Source: Pyrinomonadaceae bacterium MAG19_C2-C3 (GTDB lineage Bacteria > Acidobacteriota > Blastocatellia > Pyrinomonadales > Pyrinomonadaceae). From it: a stretch of DNA of 64,000 nt. Below are positions 28,784 through 36,621 of this stretch, in pieces. Every line of letters begins with the position of its first letter. The stretch's first letter is position 1. The position numbers were made by a program, and so were the translations under genes. The stretch lies in contig JANDLT010000003.1 of NCBI GenBank assembly GCA_024330265.1, forward strand, positions 62,001-126,000, given 5' to 3'. Below the pieces are notes generated by a model, which was given only the letters and a program-made list of their open reading frames with translations, did not search any database and was not told where the DNA came from.

Positions 28784-29722
28784 ATGCGACGTTTTAACCT
28801 CACGAAACCGCTCATACTTTTTTGCGTCACAATCGCTTTTATTCTTAACCTTCATACGACATCGGCGCGCGCTCAGTCTTCCGCCGCGCGCATTCCCGTA
28901 CCGCTTCCGACTCCTCAACCGACGCCGACACCGGAAGCGGCAAAGACCGCCGCGCCTTCATCTGATGCCGCGCCGACGCCGGAAAACACCGCGCAAGCCA
29001 AAGCCGTACTCGCCAAAGTTTTACAGACCGTCGGCGGTCAAACCTACCTTCAGGCGAAAACGCAAACGGGTCGCGGTCGCTTCTCGGTGTACGTTGATGC
29101 GGTCGCGGGTCTGCCCGCCGTATTCGACGACACGGTTGTCTATCCTGACAAACAGCGCACGGAATTTCGCGGCAGCACGGTTCGTTTAATTCAGGTCAAC
29201 ACGGGTGACGGTGGATGGGTGTTCGACGCCGCGACGCGCACGATTAAAGACTTGACCGCCGCCCAAATCGCGGACTTTCGCACCGCGCTTCGCGCCAGCC
29301 TCGACAATCTTTTGCGCGGCGAATGGCGACGCGGCAATGACAAAGCGACGCTCTCATACATCGGACGCCGTGAAGCCGGAATCGGACGCCGCAATGAAGT
29401 CGTGCGCCTCACATACTCGGACGGGTTTGCGGTTGAATTTGAATTTGGCGCGAAGGACAATCTGCCCGCGAAGATTCTGTATCGTCGTTCGATGAAGAAA
29501 GCCGACGATGGCGACGACCCCGAAGCGATGAAGATTGTGATTGAAGAAGACCGCTTCGCGCAATTTATCAACGTCGGCGGCATACTCTCGCCGTTCGTCG
29601 TTGACCACTATCGCGACGGCAAACAAACGAGCCGCGTCAATTACGAAACGCTCGAATACAATCGTCCCGTCGCGGATATGGTCTTTGCCCGTCCGACGAA
29701 TCTCAAAAATTTGATGAAGTGA
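28784..29722 (+). CDS. Exported LolA/LppX-like protein of unknown ligand
   Basis: A 312-aa protein with a signal peptide (about 1-31, ending ARAQ), then a Pro/Thr/Ala-rich linker (VPLPTPQPTPTPE). A globular domain with the layout of LolA-type half-barrels follows: GRGRFSVYVDAVAG, PDKQRTEFRG, GWVFDAATRTIKDL, FAVEFEFGAKDNLPAKI and GGILSPFVVDHYRDGKQTSRV strands. The family resembles outer-membrane lipoprotein-sorting proteins, but no function can be assigned with certainty. It is convergent with rnhB, only 20 bp away, and no terminator hairpin lies between them. Confidence 0.65.
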   Translation: MRRFNLTKPLILFCVTIAFILNLHTTSARAQSSAARIPVPLPTPQPTPTPEAAKTAAPSSDAAPTPENTAQAKAVLAKVLQTVGGQTYLQAKTQTGRGRFSVYVDAVAGLPAVFDDTVVYPDKQRTEFRGSTVRLIQVNTGDGGWVFDAATRTIKDLTAAQIADFRTALRASLDNLLRGEWRRGNDKATLSYIGRREAGIGRRNEVVRLTYSDGFAVEFEFGAKDNLPAKILYRRSMKKADDGDDPEAMKIVIEEDRFAQFINVGGILSPFVVDHYRDGKQTSRVNYETLEYNRPVADMVFARPTNLKNLMK

Positions 29723-29742
29723 AAATTGGAAGCGGCTTTTGC

Positions 29743-30366
29743 TTAAAGCACACCGCGAAAGCTGCGACGGTGAAGCGGACACGCCCCGTGTTCACGAAGC
29801 GCCGCGAGGTGCGCGCGTGTGCCGTAGCCGACATGCGAAGCAAAGCCGTAGTTCGGATAAACGAGGTCGTATTCACGCATCAGATTGTCACGATAAACTT
29901 TGGCGATGACTGACGCGGCGGCGATAGAAGCCGAAACTGCGTCACCGCCGATGATGCTTTTCTGCGGCGTTTTGATATTAAGTTTGACCGCATCAATCAA
30001 GAGATAATCGGCGGGCGCGTCAAGCTGTTTGAGAGCTGATAGCATCGCTTGATACGTCGCTTGTAAAATGTTGATGCGGTCAATCTCATCGGCTTCAACG
30101 ACGCCGACGGAGTATGCCGTGACGGTACTTATAAGCTCTGCATTGATGCGTTCGCGCGCCGCGCGGCTTAATTGTTTTGAATCATTCAAACCTTCGGGCA
30201 ACGGCGTATCGGGGTTCAAAATACACGCGGCGGCAACCACCGCTCCGGCGAGCGCGCCGCGCCCGACTTCATCCACTCCGGCGACGCGGCGAAACCCTTG
30301 TTGCCACGCTTCCGTTTCAAAGTCAAGGTTGATAAGCGAACCTGCGGCAAGCTTTTTTCTCGTCAT
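29743..30366 (-). CDS. rnhB: Ribonuclease HII
   Basis: Cleaves the RNA strand of RNA-DNA hybrids and excises single ribonucleotides. It is 207 aa from the ATG at 30366. Catalytic residues are visible: Asp32-Glu33 in GVDEVGRGALAGAV, the central LLIDAVK Asp, and the SIAAASVIAKVYRD block, with YDLVYPNYGFASHVGYGT near the end. A longer reading from 30513 would add 49 residues encoded by the repeat upstream and is rejected. It is the last gene of the rpsP-rimM-trmD-rplS-rnhB cluster, separated from rplS by two repeat elements. Confidence 0.95.
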   Translation of the reverse strand: MTRKKLAAGSLINLDFETEAWQQGFRRVAGVDEVGRGALAGAVVAAACILNPDTPLPEGLNDSKQLSRAARERINAELISTVTAYSVGVVEADEIDRINILQATYQAMLSALKQLDAPADYLLIDAVKLNIKTPQKSIIGGDAVSASIAAASVIAKVYRDNLMREYDLVYPNYGFASHVGYGTRAHLAALREHGACPLHRRSFRGVL

Positions 30367-30442
30367 AGCTTCACAAATTGGTAGTGGCACGAAGCGTGGG
30401 TGAAGGCGCGTGCTTTTTGCTCTGCGGTTCTTGGCGTCTTCA

Positions 30443-30492
30443 CTTTGCGGTTCTTTGCGATACACGAAGAAGTAACGCAAAGGAGCGCAAAG
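30443..30492. repeat. Imperfect inverted repeat CTTTGCGGTTCTTTGCG type
   Basis: Arms 30443-30459 and 30476-30492 (17 nt, two mismatches). Units are CTTTGCGGT-like nonamers, related to the units near 38750 and 42410. It lies between rplS and rnhB. Confidence 0.75.
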
Positions 30493-30548
30493 ATTCTCCC
30501 GCCTTTGAGCCACTACTCACAAATTTTGCTTTCAATTTCATTGCTCAA

Positions 30549-30604
30549 GAAGCGCGTTATGCCCGCCATCCTTTTGATTATGGACGGCGGGCATAACGCG
30601 CTTC
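30549..30604. repeat. Perfect 19-bp inverted repeat containing GGCGGGCATAACGCG
   Basis: Arms 30549-30567 and 30586-30604 are exact complements with an 18-nt loop. The core shares GCGGGCATA with the element at 24399-24473. It follows the rplS stop by about 45 bp. Confidence 0.88.
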
Positions 30605-30649
30605 AAAATTTGCTTCAAAGTCTTGGCTTAAATTTACAAACGGTAAAGA

Positions 30650-31060
30650 TTAACCGTTCTTACCCGCGCCACCGGCAGTCGCACCCTTCGCGGTATGCGT
30701 GCCTTTTTGGATGCGCGTGTCCTTTTCACGAATGCGCGCCGCTTTGCCGCGCAATTCACGAAGGTAATAAAGTTTCGCGCGCCGCACACGTCCCTGACGG
30801 ATAAGATCAATGTGGTCAATGATGGTCGCGTGAAGCGGGAAGATGCGCTCGACGCCAATCCCGAAACTCACCTTACGTACGGTGACGGTTTCACGTATGC
30901 CGCCGCCTTTACGGGCAATCACGATGCCTTCAAAAACCTGAAGGCGTTCCTTAGTTTCCGATTCCTTGATGCGAACGTGGACGCGCACCGTATCGCCCGG
31001 TTGAAAGCCGGGAATGTTGTCGCGCATCTGCGCCTTCTCGATTGTGTCTAAGCGATTCAT
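30650..31060 (-). CDS. rplS: 50S ribosomal protein L19
   Basis: L19 lies at the 30S-50S interface. It is 136 aa with the family core [55 protein letters not shown], and [18 protein letters not shown]. The C-terminus has a short basic extension ([18 protein letters not shown]) beyond the usual end. The gene follows trmD on the same strand with a 29-bp gap, the standard arrangement. Confidence 0.97.
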   Translation of the reverse strand: MNRLDTIEKAQMRDNIPGFQPGDTVRVHVRIKESETKERLQVFEGIVIARKGGGIRETVTVRKVSFGIGVERIFPLHATIIDHIDLIRQGRVRRAKLYYLRELRGKAARIREKDTRIQKGTHTAKGATAGGAGKNG

Positions 31061-31089
31061 ATTAAACTCCGTATCTTAAATTTCAAATT

Positions 31090-31854
31090 TTAATTTTCAT
31101 CCAGCCACGCCTTTTCCTCTTCGGTTAAAGCCGCGCGCTCTATCAAGTCGGGGCGATTGCGCTTTGTTTTGAGCAATGCCGCGCGGCGGCGCCAATGCGC
31201 GATAGCGGCGTGATGACCTTCAAGCAAAACATCCGGCACAGTCATCTCACGAAAGACAGGCGGGCGCGTGTAGTGCGGAAAGTCGAGCAATCCATCGGAA
31301 AACGATTCATTGACGGCACTCGTTTCACTGCCCAACGCACCGGGAACAAGCCGCGTTACGGCGTCAATCAACACGACGGCAGCAGGTTCGCCGCCCGACA
31401 AAACATAATCTCCAATCGAGATTTCATCCGTCACGAGATGCGCCGCGACGCGCTCATCAACTCCTTCGTAACGCCCGCAAATCAACACGATTTGTTTGGC
31501 GTTCATCGCCAAATCTGCGGCGAAGCTTTGCGTCAAACTTCTTCCTTGCGGCGAAAGCAACACGACGCGCTTTTGTGAATTTGAACCTTCGACATCCGAG
31601 CTTCCGACGCGGGTTAAATCTTCCACCGCCGCGAAAATCGGCTCCAGTTTCATCACCATTCCGTCGCCACCGCCGAACGGTCTGTCATCCGTGATGCGAT
31701 GTTTGTCCGTCGTCCACGCCCTTAAATCATGCGCGTGGATTTCGACGAAGGCGGCGGCGCGTGCGCGGCGCACAATGCCGTAGTCAAAAACCGCACCGAA
31801 GAACTCCGGGAAAATCGTCAAAATGTCAAAACGAAGCACAACGCGAATCCCCAA
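31090..31854 (-). CDS. trmD: tRNA (guanine(37)-N1)-methyltransferase
   Basis: A SPOUT methyltransferase that makes m1G37 and prevents +1 frameshifting. Family signatures are [39 protein letters not shown], the knot segment [13 protein letters not shown], and [15 protein letters not shown], with [22 protein letters not shown] in halves. The C-terminus [11 protein letters not shown] is typical. The start is either TTG at 31854 or GTG at 31839; the GTG gives the usual N-terminus. It lies between rimM and rplS. Confidence 0.96.
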   Translation of the reverse strand: MGIRVVLRFDILTIFPEFFGAVFDYGIVRRARAAAFVEIHAHDLRAWTTDKHRITDDRPFGGGDGMVMKLEPIFAAVEDLTRVGSSDVEGSNSQKRVVLLSPQGRSLTQSFAADLAMNAKQIVLICGRYEGVDERVAAHLVTDEISIGDYVLSGGEPAAVVLIDAVTRLVPGALGSETSAVNESFSDGLLDFPHYTRPPVFREMTVPDVLLEGHHAAIAHWRRRAALLKTKRNRPDLIERAALTEEEKAWLDEN

Positions 31855-31886
31855 ACTTCCCCGCTCAAAAACCCGCGACCGACGAT

Positions 31887-32411
31887 TTACAAATCGAGCA
31901 AATTATCCGGCGGGTCAACGCGAATCATCTTGTTTGCCACATCAATCTCGACACATATCTCTCGCGCCATCGGCACAAGATGCTCGCGCTTCTGTTCATC
32001 GAAAATGATAAGTACCGGAACGCCGCCCGTGTGCAAAACTTCCGCGACGTGCCCTATCTTTTGCCCGTCAATCGTCTCCGCCGCACAGCCTACAAGTTGC
32101 CATTCGTAAAACTCATCTCCTTCGAGAGCGACGCAATCGGCTTCCGGGATTGCCAAATCCGCCGGAGCTAAATGCTCGACCGCTTCGATTGAATCAAGGT
32201 TTTTGAACTTCAAGATGACACGTTTTTTTTGAAACCAATGACCCTCAAGTTCAAGCGTCCCGCGCGCGCGCCCTTCGACATCAAGCAAAGTCAACTCGCG
32301 TCTGTCGTCGAAGCGTTCGGGAAAGTCCGTCAGAATCTCCGCCACCACTTCACCGCGCAGACCGCGCGGGCGAACAATCCGCGCGATGACGACATAATCA
32401 ACTTCACTCAA
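31887..32411 (-). CDS. rimM: Ribosome maturation factor RimM
   Basis: Assists assembly of the 30S head by binding S19. It is 174 aa with an N-terminal RimM barrel ([27 protein letters not shown]-type segment, [16 protein letters not shown]) and a C-terminal PRC barrel ([52 protein letters not shown]). The start is TTG at 32411. It sits between rpsP and trmD in the conserved order. Confidence 0.95.
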   Translation of the reverse strand: MSEVDYVVIARIVRPRGLRGEVVAEILTDFPERFDDRRELTLLDVEGRARGTLELEGHWFQKKRVILKFKNLDSIEAVEHLAPADLAIPEADCVALEGDEFYEWQLVGCAAETIDGQKIGHVAEVLHTGGVPVLIIFDEQKREHLVPMAREICVEIDVANKMIRVDPPDNLLDL

Positions 32412-32448
32412 AATTCAACAGCCTTTTACGCATAATACCAAACACGCT

Positions 32449-32745
32449 TTATGCCGTCGCCGCCACCTCACCCGTCGCATCCGGCGTCGAACCTTGAGCG
32501 AGGTCTTGCGCTCTGACGTGCTTCTTAATCAACTGGCGCACGGTGTCCGTCGGTTGCGCTCCATGATCCATCCAATACTGAACGCGCTCCATATTCAACT
32601 TAACTTCCGCAGGGTCGCGCGTCGGGTTGTAAGTCCCCACGTTTTCGAGATAGCCGCCGTCGCGCTTCGTCAACTTTTCTTTAACCACGATGCGGTATGC
32701 CGGACGCTTCTTCGCGCCCATTCTCATAAGTCTGATTGCTAACAA
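32449..32745 (-). CDS. rpsP: 30S ribosomal protein S16
   Basis: S16, 98 aa, with the family pattern [56 protein letters not shown] in halves. The start is TTG at 32745: GGAG lies 7 nt upstream and the reading LAIRLMRMG gives the conserved beginning. It is first in rpsP-rimM-trmD-rplS after ffh, from which a large heptad repeat separates it. Confidence 0.96.
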   Translation of the reverse strand: MLAIRLMRMGAKKRPAYRIVVKEKLTKRDGGYLENVGTYNPTRDPAEVKLNMERVQYWMDHGAQPTDTVRQLIKKHVRAQDLAQGSTPDATGEVAATA

Positions 32746-32764
32746 ATGTATTCTCCTTCGGAGG

Positions 32765-32847
32765 AGATGTCAGATGTCAGATGTCAGATGTTAGTAAAAA
32801 CCTGAAGTCCGCTCTTACTAACATTTGACATCTAACATCTAGCATCT
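32765..32847. repeat. Heptad inverted repeat (TCAGATG units) between ffh and rpsP
   Basis: Two 33-nt arms (32765-32797, 32815-32847) with four mismatches. The left arm has clear 7-nt periodicity (TCAGATG repeated three to four times). The right arm overlaps the ffh stop codon (32846-32848). Confidence 0.92.
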
Positions 32848-34408
32848 ACCTTTTTTTCTTGTGTCTCTGTTTCTTTTTCGAGCGTGTACGATTCGCGCCC
32901 GTCGGAGCGGCGGGTAAGCCGTGTGCGCCCGGCATCGTGCGACCGATTAAGTCGTCCATGCCGCCGCCCGCTTCCATGTCGCCGTTTCCCATCATGCCGC
33001 TTAAATCCGGCATCCCCATCGCTCCCGCCATGCGGCGCATCATGCGACCTTTCATGCCGCCGCCGCCACCGCTTCCACCACCGCCGAATAAACCCGAACC
33101 GGAAAACTGCTTCATCATCTGACGCATCTCCGTGTACTGCTTGATGAGCGAGTTGACATCGGCGACCGTCGAACCGCTTCCGCGTGCGATGCGCCGACGG
33201 CGATTCGCGTTGAGCAGCTTGTAATTATTGCGCTCCTCAACGGTCATCGAATCAATAATCGCACCCGTGCGGCGCATCTCGCGCTCCATTTGCGCGCTCT
33301 GTTCTTCGGACAGGTCAGGCATTCCCATCCCGCCCAAAAGCTGGTCGGGCAACAACTTCATAATCTTCGAGAACGAACCGAGTTTTTTAACCTGACGAAG
33401 TTGATTGCGAAAGTCTTCAAGCGTGAACTCGTTTTTTTGAAGCTTCTTGAGTTGTTCTTCGGCTTCTGATTGGTCAACTTTCGATTGAACTTCTTCGATA
33501 AGCGAAAGCACATCGCCCATTCCAAGTATGCGTTGCGCGATGCGTTCGGGATAAAACTGTTCAATCGCATCGTACTTCTCACCGACGCCGACGAACTTCA
33601 CGGGCTGCCCCGTCACCTGCTTGATTGATAACGCCGCACCGCCGCGCGCATCGCCGTCCATCTTCGTCAGGACAACGCCCGTGATGCCAATTCGTTTATG
33701 AAACTCTTCTGCCGAACGCACCGCGTCCTGCCCCGTCATCGCATCGGCGACAAACAGGATTTCGACCGGGCGCGTTTCGGCTTTGATGCGGACGAGTTCG
33801 TCCATCAACGAATCGTCAATGTGAAGCCGTCCGGCGGTATCAATTAAAAGTGTGTCGTATCCTGTGTCTTTGGCGTGCTGAAAAGCGGAGCGCGTTAAGG
33901 TGAGCGGGTCATTGCTTTCGGGCATCTCGAAGATTGATTGGTTAATCTGTTTCGAGATGACCTTGAGTTGTTCGCGCGCGGCGGGACGATAAACGTCTGT
34001 GGAAAGAAGAAGCGGTTTGCGCTCCTGATTCTTCGCCAGCCATGCCGCGATTTTCCCCGTCGAAGTCGTCTTACCCGAACCTTGCAGCCCGACAATCATC
34101 ACGACATTCGGAATCGCCTTTGTAAAAACCAACCGCGAAGATTGACCGCCGAGCATATTCACCAATTCGTCATAAACGATTTTAACGACTTGCTCCGAAG
34201 GTCTGAGTTCCTGCCAGACCTGTTGCCCTTCCGCCTTCTCTTTGACCGCACCGATAAAATCTTTGGCGACCTTATAATTAACGTCGGCTTCCAATAACGC
34301 GAGACGAATTTCACGCAACGCGACATCAACGTGCGCAGGCGTCAAAACCCCTTCGCCACGCAGATTCTTGAGCGTGCGCTTTAGCTTGTCGGAAAGTGAC
34401 TCAAACAT
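32846..34408 (-). CDS. ffh: Signal recognition particle protein Ffh (SRP54)
   Basis: GTPase that targets nascent membrane proteins with 4.5S RNA and FtsY. It is 520 aa. The N-domain is followed by the G-domain with G1 GLQGSGKTTSTGK, DVYRPAAREQL, DTAGRLHID and TKMDGDARGGAAL. The M-domain (about 330-440) has FTLEDFRNQLRQVKKLGS, MPGL-like LLPDQLLGGMGMPDL, and RRRRIARGSGSTVADVN. The C-terminus is a Gly/Met-rich tail ending in basic residues KKKQRHKKKR. It is the first gene of the ribosomal cluster that follows on the same strand. Confidence 0.97.
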   Translation of the reverse strand: MFESLSDKLKRTLKNLRGEGVLTPAHVDVALREIRLALLEADVNYKVAKDFIGAVKEKAEGQQVWQELRPSEQVVKIVYDELVNMLGGQSSRLVFTKAIPNVVMIVGLQGSGKTTSTGKIAAWLAKNQERKPLLLSTDVYRPAAREQLKVISKQINQSIFEMPESNDPLTLTRSAFQHAKDTGYDTLLIDTAGRLHIDDSLMDELVRIKAETRPVEILFVADAMTGQDAVRSAEEFHKRIGITGVVLTKMDGDARGGAALSIKQVTGQPVKFVGVGEKYDAIEQFYPERIAQRILGMGDVLSLIEEVQSKVDQSEAEEQLKKLQKNEFTLEDFRNQLRQVKKLGSFSKIMKLLPDQLLGGMGMPDLSEEQSAQMEREMRRTGAIIDSMTVEERNNYKLLNANRRRRIARGSGSTVADVNSLIKQYTEMRQMMKQFSGSGLFGGGGSGGGGGMKGRMMRRMAGAMGMPDLSGMMGNGDMEAGGGMDDLIGRTMPGAHGLPAAPTGANRTRSKKKQRHKKKR

Positions 34409-34513
34409 AATGCTTTAGGTGAACAATCGCGGCTTCAACCGAAACCGTAGATGATACGGACGCAGGGCGAGAGTGTCAAGGAATCGGTTATCTCAAGCGG
34501 GCTTGAAGGTGTT

Positions 34514-35374
34514 TTAGTCCGATGGATATGTCTTCACTCGTTCAGAGACTCGTTTCCAAACAAGCCCTTGTTGATAATTGGTCGCTTGCAGGTCGAGTTC
34601 GTATTCTCCTTTGAAGCGATACATTACGTCGCCCAGTGGACTTTTAACACGAGGGAATACAATGCGGTTGTGAATCTCGCTTTTTATCCAATGGTCAATC
34701 GCCACTTTCGCTTTCTCAGGAAACTCATTTATTTCCCAGATAACAGTTTCATCATCTGAAATTCTGTTATTCCATTCCCCGTTTTTATAGAGTTTAGGAA
34801 ACCAGATTATTTTTCCAGTTTCCTTTGGGTGCTTCGCTGCGCCTGTCCATATACCTCTAGGTTTATAGTTGTTGCCAAAGCAGTTTGCAGCATCAATACA
34901 TGTCTTAAAAGCTACATCATCTTTCAAGTCTATGTAGCCTCTTTCTATATATGTTCTTGGGTTTTGTTCTGCTTCTAAATCCCAAGCTGTGAAATCTGTT
35001 GGTTTTTCTTTTTTCTTATCTTTGAGCCTACTTACAACTTCGTCTATATCTCGATTGATTTGCTCAATGTGTTGGGTTACGTCAATGCGAATAATTTCAT
35101 GTTCTGTCGCATTGATTATGTCGGCTTCCCGCAGTTTGTCCCACTCAATCAGCTTCTTGTGATGTCCTTCATCTATCTCTATGTGAGTTTGTAGTTGCGG
35201 AAAAAACATGTCGGTTAATGCCCGTCCTTGGGGTCTTGTAACATACTGTTGTGTCACAAACTTTATGGATAGGTCATTCAATAAGTGCCAAATTCGAGTT
35301 ACGACATAATGCTCGAATCGCTTATTTTCCGCCCGTGCAAGTTGCCTAGCGATATAGTCAATTTTATTCATCAT
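34514..35374 (-). CDS. PvuRts1I/AbaSI-like modification-dependent endonuclease
   Basis: A 286-aa protein whose layout matches the PvuRts1I family: an N-terminal Vsr-like PD-(D/E)XK nuclease (about 1-115) and a C-terminal SRA-like base-flipping domain (about 150-286). Seen directly: KRFEHYVVTRIWHLL (18-32), QGRALTDMFFPQ (49-60), HIEIDEGHH (64-72) with candidate catalytic Asp55, Glu66, Asp68 and His71/72, then READIINATEHEIIRIDV. The second domain has IIWFPKLYKNGEWNNRISDD and a VWKRVSERVKTY ending. The family cuts DNA carrying 5-hydroxymethyl- or glucosylated hydroxymethylcytosine. GAGGA lies 7 nt before the ATG. The gene is strongly A+T-rich beside G+C-rich neighbours and has no methylase partner, suggesting transfer as a single-gene phage defence. 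Recognition is from memory of the family. Confidence 0.68.
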   Translation of the reverse strand: MMNKIDYIARQLARAENKRFEHYVVTRIWHLLNDLSIKFVTQQYVTRPQGRALTDMFFPQLQTHIEIDEGHHKKLIEWDKLREADIINATEHEIIRIDVTQHIEQINRDIDEVVSRLKDKKKEKPTDFTAWDLEAEQNPRTYIERGYIDLKDDVAFKTCIDAANCFGNNYKPRGIWTGAAKHPKETGKIIWFPKLYKNGEWNNRISDDETVIWEINEFPEKAKVAIDHWIKSEIHNRIVFPRVKSPLGDVMYRFKGEYELDLQATNYQQGLVWKRVSERVKTYPSD

Positions 35375-35435
35375 CTGATTTCCTCAATAGTGACATAGGT
35401 GCATAAATCGCTTGTACACCATAAGGCGCGCTTCG

Positions 35436-36599
35436 CTAAGTGACCGCCGAGACGTGACGCGCGGGCGATACTGCTTCCCTCTCCGTCGTCGCTTCGGCTG
35501 CTGATGAGTCGTCAAAACCGAGACGTTCGCGCACGGTGTACGTCGCTTTCCCTTGCGCTTCATAGTAAGAGCGCATAAGCATTTCGGCGATGAGTCCGAG
35601 CGCGACGAACAACGCACCGAAGCCGACGCCGAGACACGCGATGATGAACAGACTCGCGGCGAGAAGCGTGCTTCCGGCGAGATACGAAAAGAGTGCCGCC
35701 AATAAACTAATCCCGGTGACGGCGAACGCCACGAGTCCGGCGAAGCCAATCAGGTGCATCGGCTTCGTGCGGTAATTCTCCATAAAGCGAATCGTGATTA
35801 AATCAAGCACGACCTCGAAGGTGCGCGAGAGTTTGCCGAACTTCGAGACGCCGAGCGTGCGCGGGTGATGTTGCACGGGAAGTTCCGCGATTTTTGCGCC
35901 GTTTAAGTGGGCGCAGTAAATCGGAATAAAGCGGTGCATCTCGCCGTAAAAACCTATGCCTTCGAGTGCCTCGCGGCGATAGGCTTTCAGACAACAACCG
36001 TAATCGTGAAGGCTGACGCCGCTCACGTTCGAGATGAGTTTATTCGCCAGCATCGAAGGAAACTTGCGCGTCCAATACTTATCCTGCCGCTTGAAACGCC
36101 ATCCCGATACCACATCGAAACCTTCGTCCAACTTTAATAACAACCGCGCAATGTCCGCCGGGTCGTTCTGCATATCGGCATCGAGCGAAACGAGTACGGG
36201 GGCGCGGGCGACATCAATCGCCGCGACCATCGCCGCCATTTTGCCGTAGTTACGACGAAACGAAATCACACGCACGCGCGGATCGCGCCGCTCGATTTCA
36301 CGCAGTACGTCAATCGTCTTATCCGTCGAACCGTCATCAACGTAAATCACTTCCACCGTGCGATTCAGCGTGGCAAGTGCCGCATCAATCTTGATGTGAA
36401 GCGGCGTCAAGCTTTCTTCTTCGTTATACACCGGCAGGAAAATCGAAACTTGCGGCGCGTCTTGCGAATCATGCGAAGGCGTGTGTGAACTTCCGTTCGG
36501 CGTGACGACGGTGGTGGCGGCGGCAACAATCGCGTTTGCGGTTTCACGCGGCGGAAGCGGGCGGCTGATGATTGTTTCTTCTTCGTCGTAAATCTTCAT
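35436..36599 (-). CDS. Family 2 glycosyltransferase with two C-terminal TM helices (GtrB/DPM1-like)
   Basis: A membrane-associated polyprenyl-phosphate glycosyltransferase of 387 aa. The GT2 core (about 50-290) has VSIFLPVYNEEESL, VIYVDDGSTDKT, and the DxD-type motif LVSLDADMQNDPADI. Further along are VSGWRFKRQD and the acceptor-loop region DYGCCLKAYRREAL. Two transmembrane helices follow (LIGFAGLVAFAVTGISLL and a second with FIIACLGVGFGALFVAL). Relatives transfer a sugar to undecaprenyl phosphate, feeding GT39/GT83 enzymes such as the divergent neighbour at 36622. The ATG at 36599 (MKIYDEEE) is preferred to a start at 36653, which would overlap the divergent gene. Confidence 0.88.
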   Translation of the reverse strand: MKIYDEEETIISRPLPPRETANAIVAAATTVVTPNGSSHTPSHDSQDAPQVSIFLPVYNEEESLTPLHIKIDAALATLNRTVEVIYVDDGSTDKTIDVLREIERRDPRVRVISFRRNYGKMAAMVAAIDVARAPVLVSLDADMQNDPADIARLLLKLDEGFDVVSGWRFKRQDKYWTRKFPSMLANKLISNVSGVSLHDYGCCLKAYRREALEGIGFYGEMHRFIPIYCAHLNGAKIAELPVQHHPRTLGVSKFGKLSRTFEVVLDLITIRFMENYRTKPMHLIGFAGLVAFAVTGISLLAALFSYLAGSTLLAASLFIIACLGVGFGALFVALGLIAEMLMRSYYEAQGKATYTVRERLGFDDSSAAEATTEREAVSPARHVSAVT

Positions 36600-36621
36600 A
36601 AATTTGATGTGACGGCGCGAG

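Noticed and set aside
30367-30513. Longer N-terminus for RNase HII
   Set aside because: The additional 49 residues are encoded by repeat units, and the conserved protein begins at 30366.
35384-35749. Minus-strand 121-codon frame over the 3' end of the GT2 gene
   Set aside because: It overlaps the GT2 gene in another frame and has low-complexity Arg/Ser composition.
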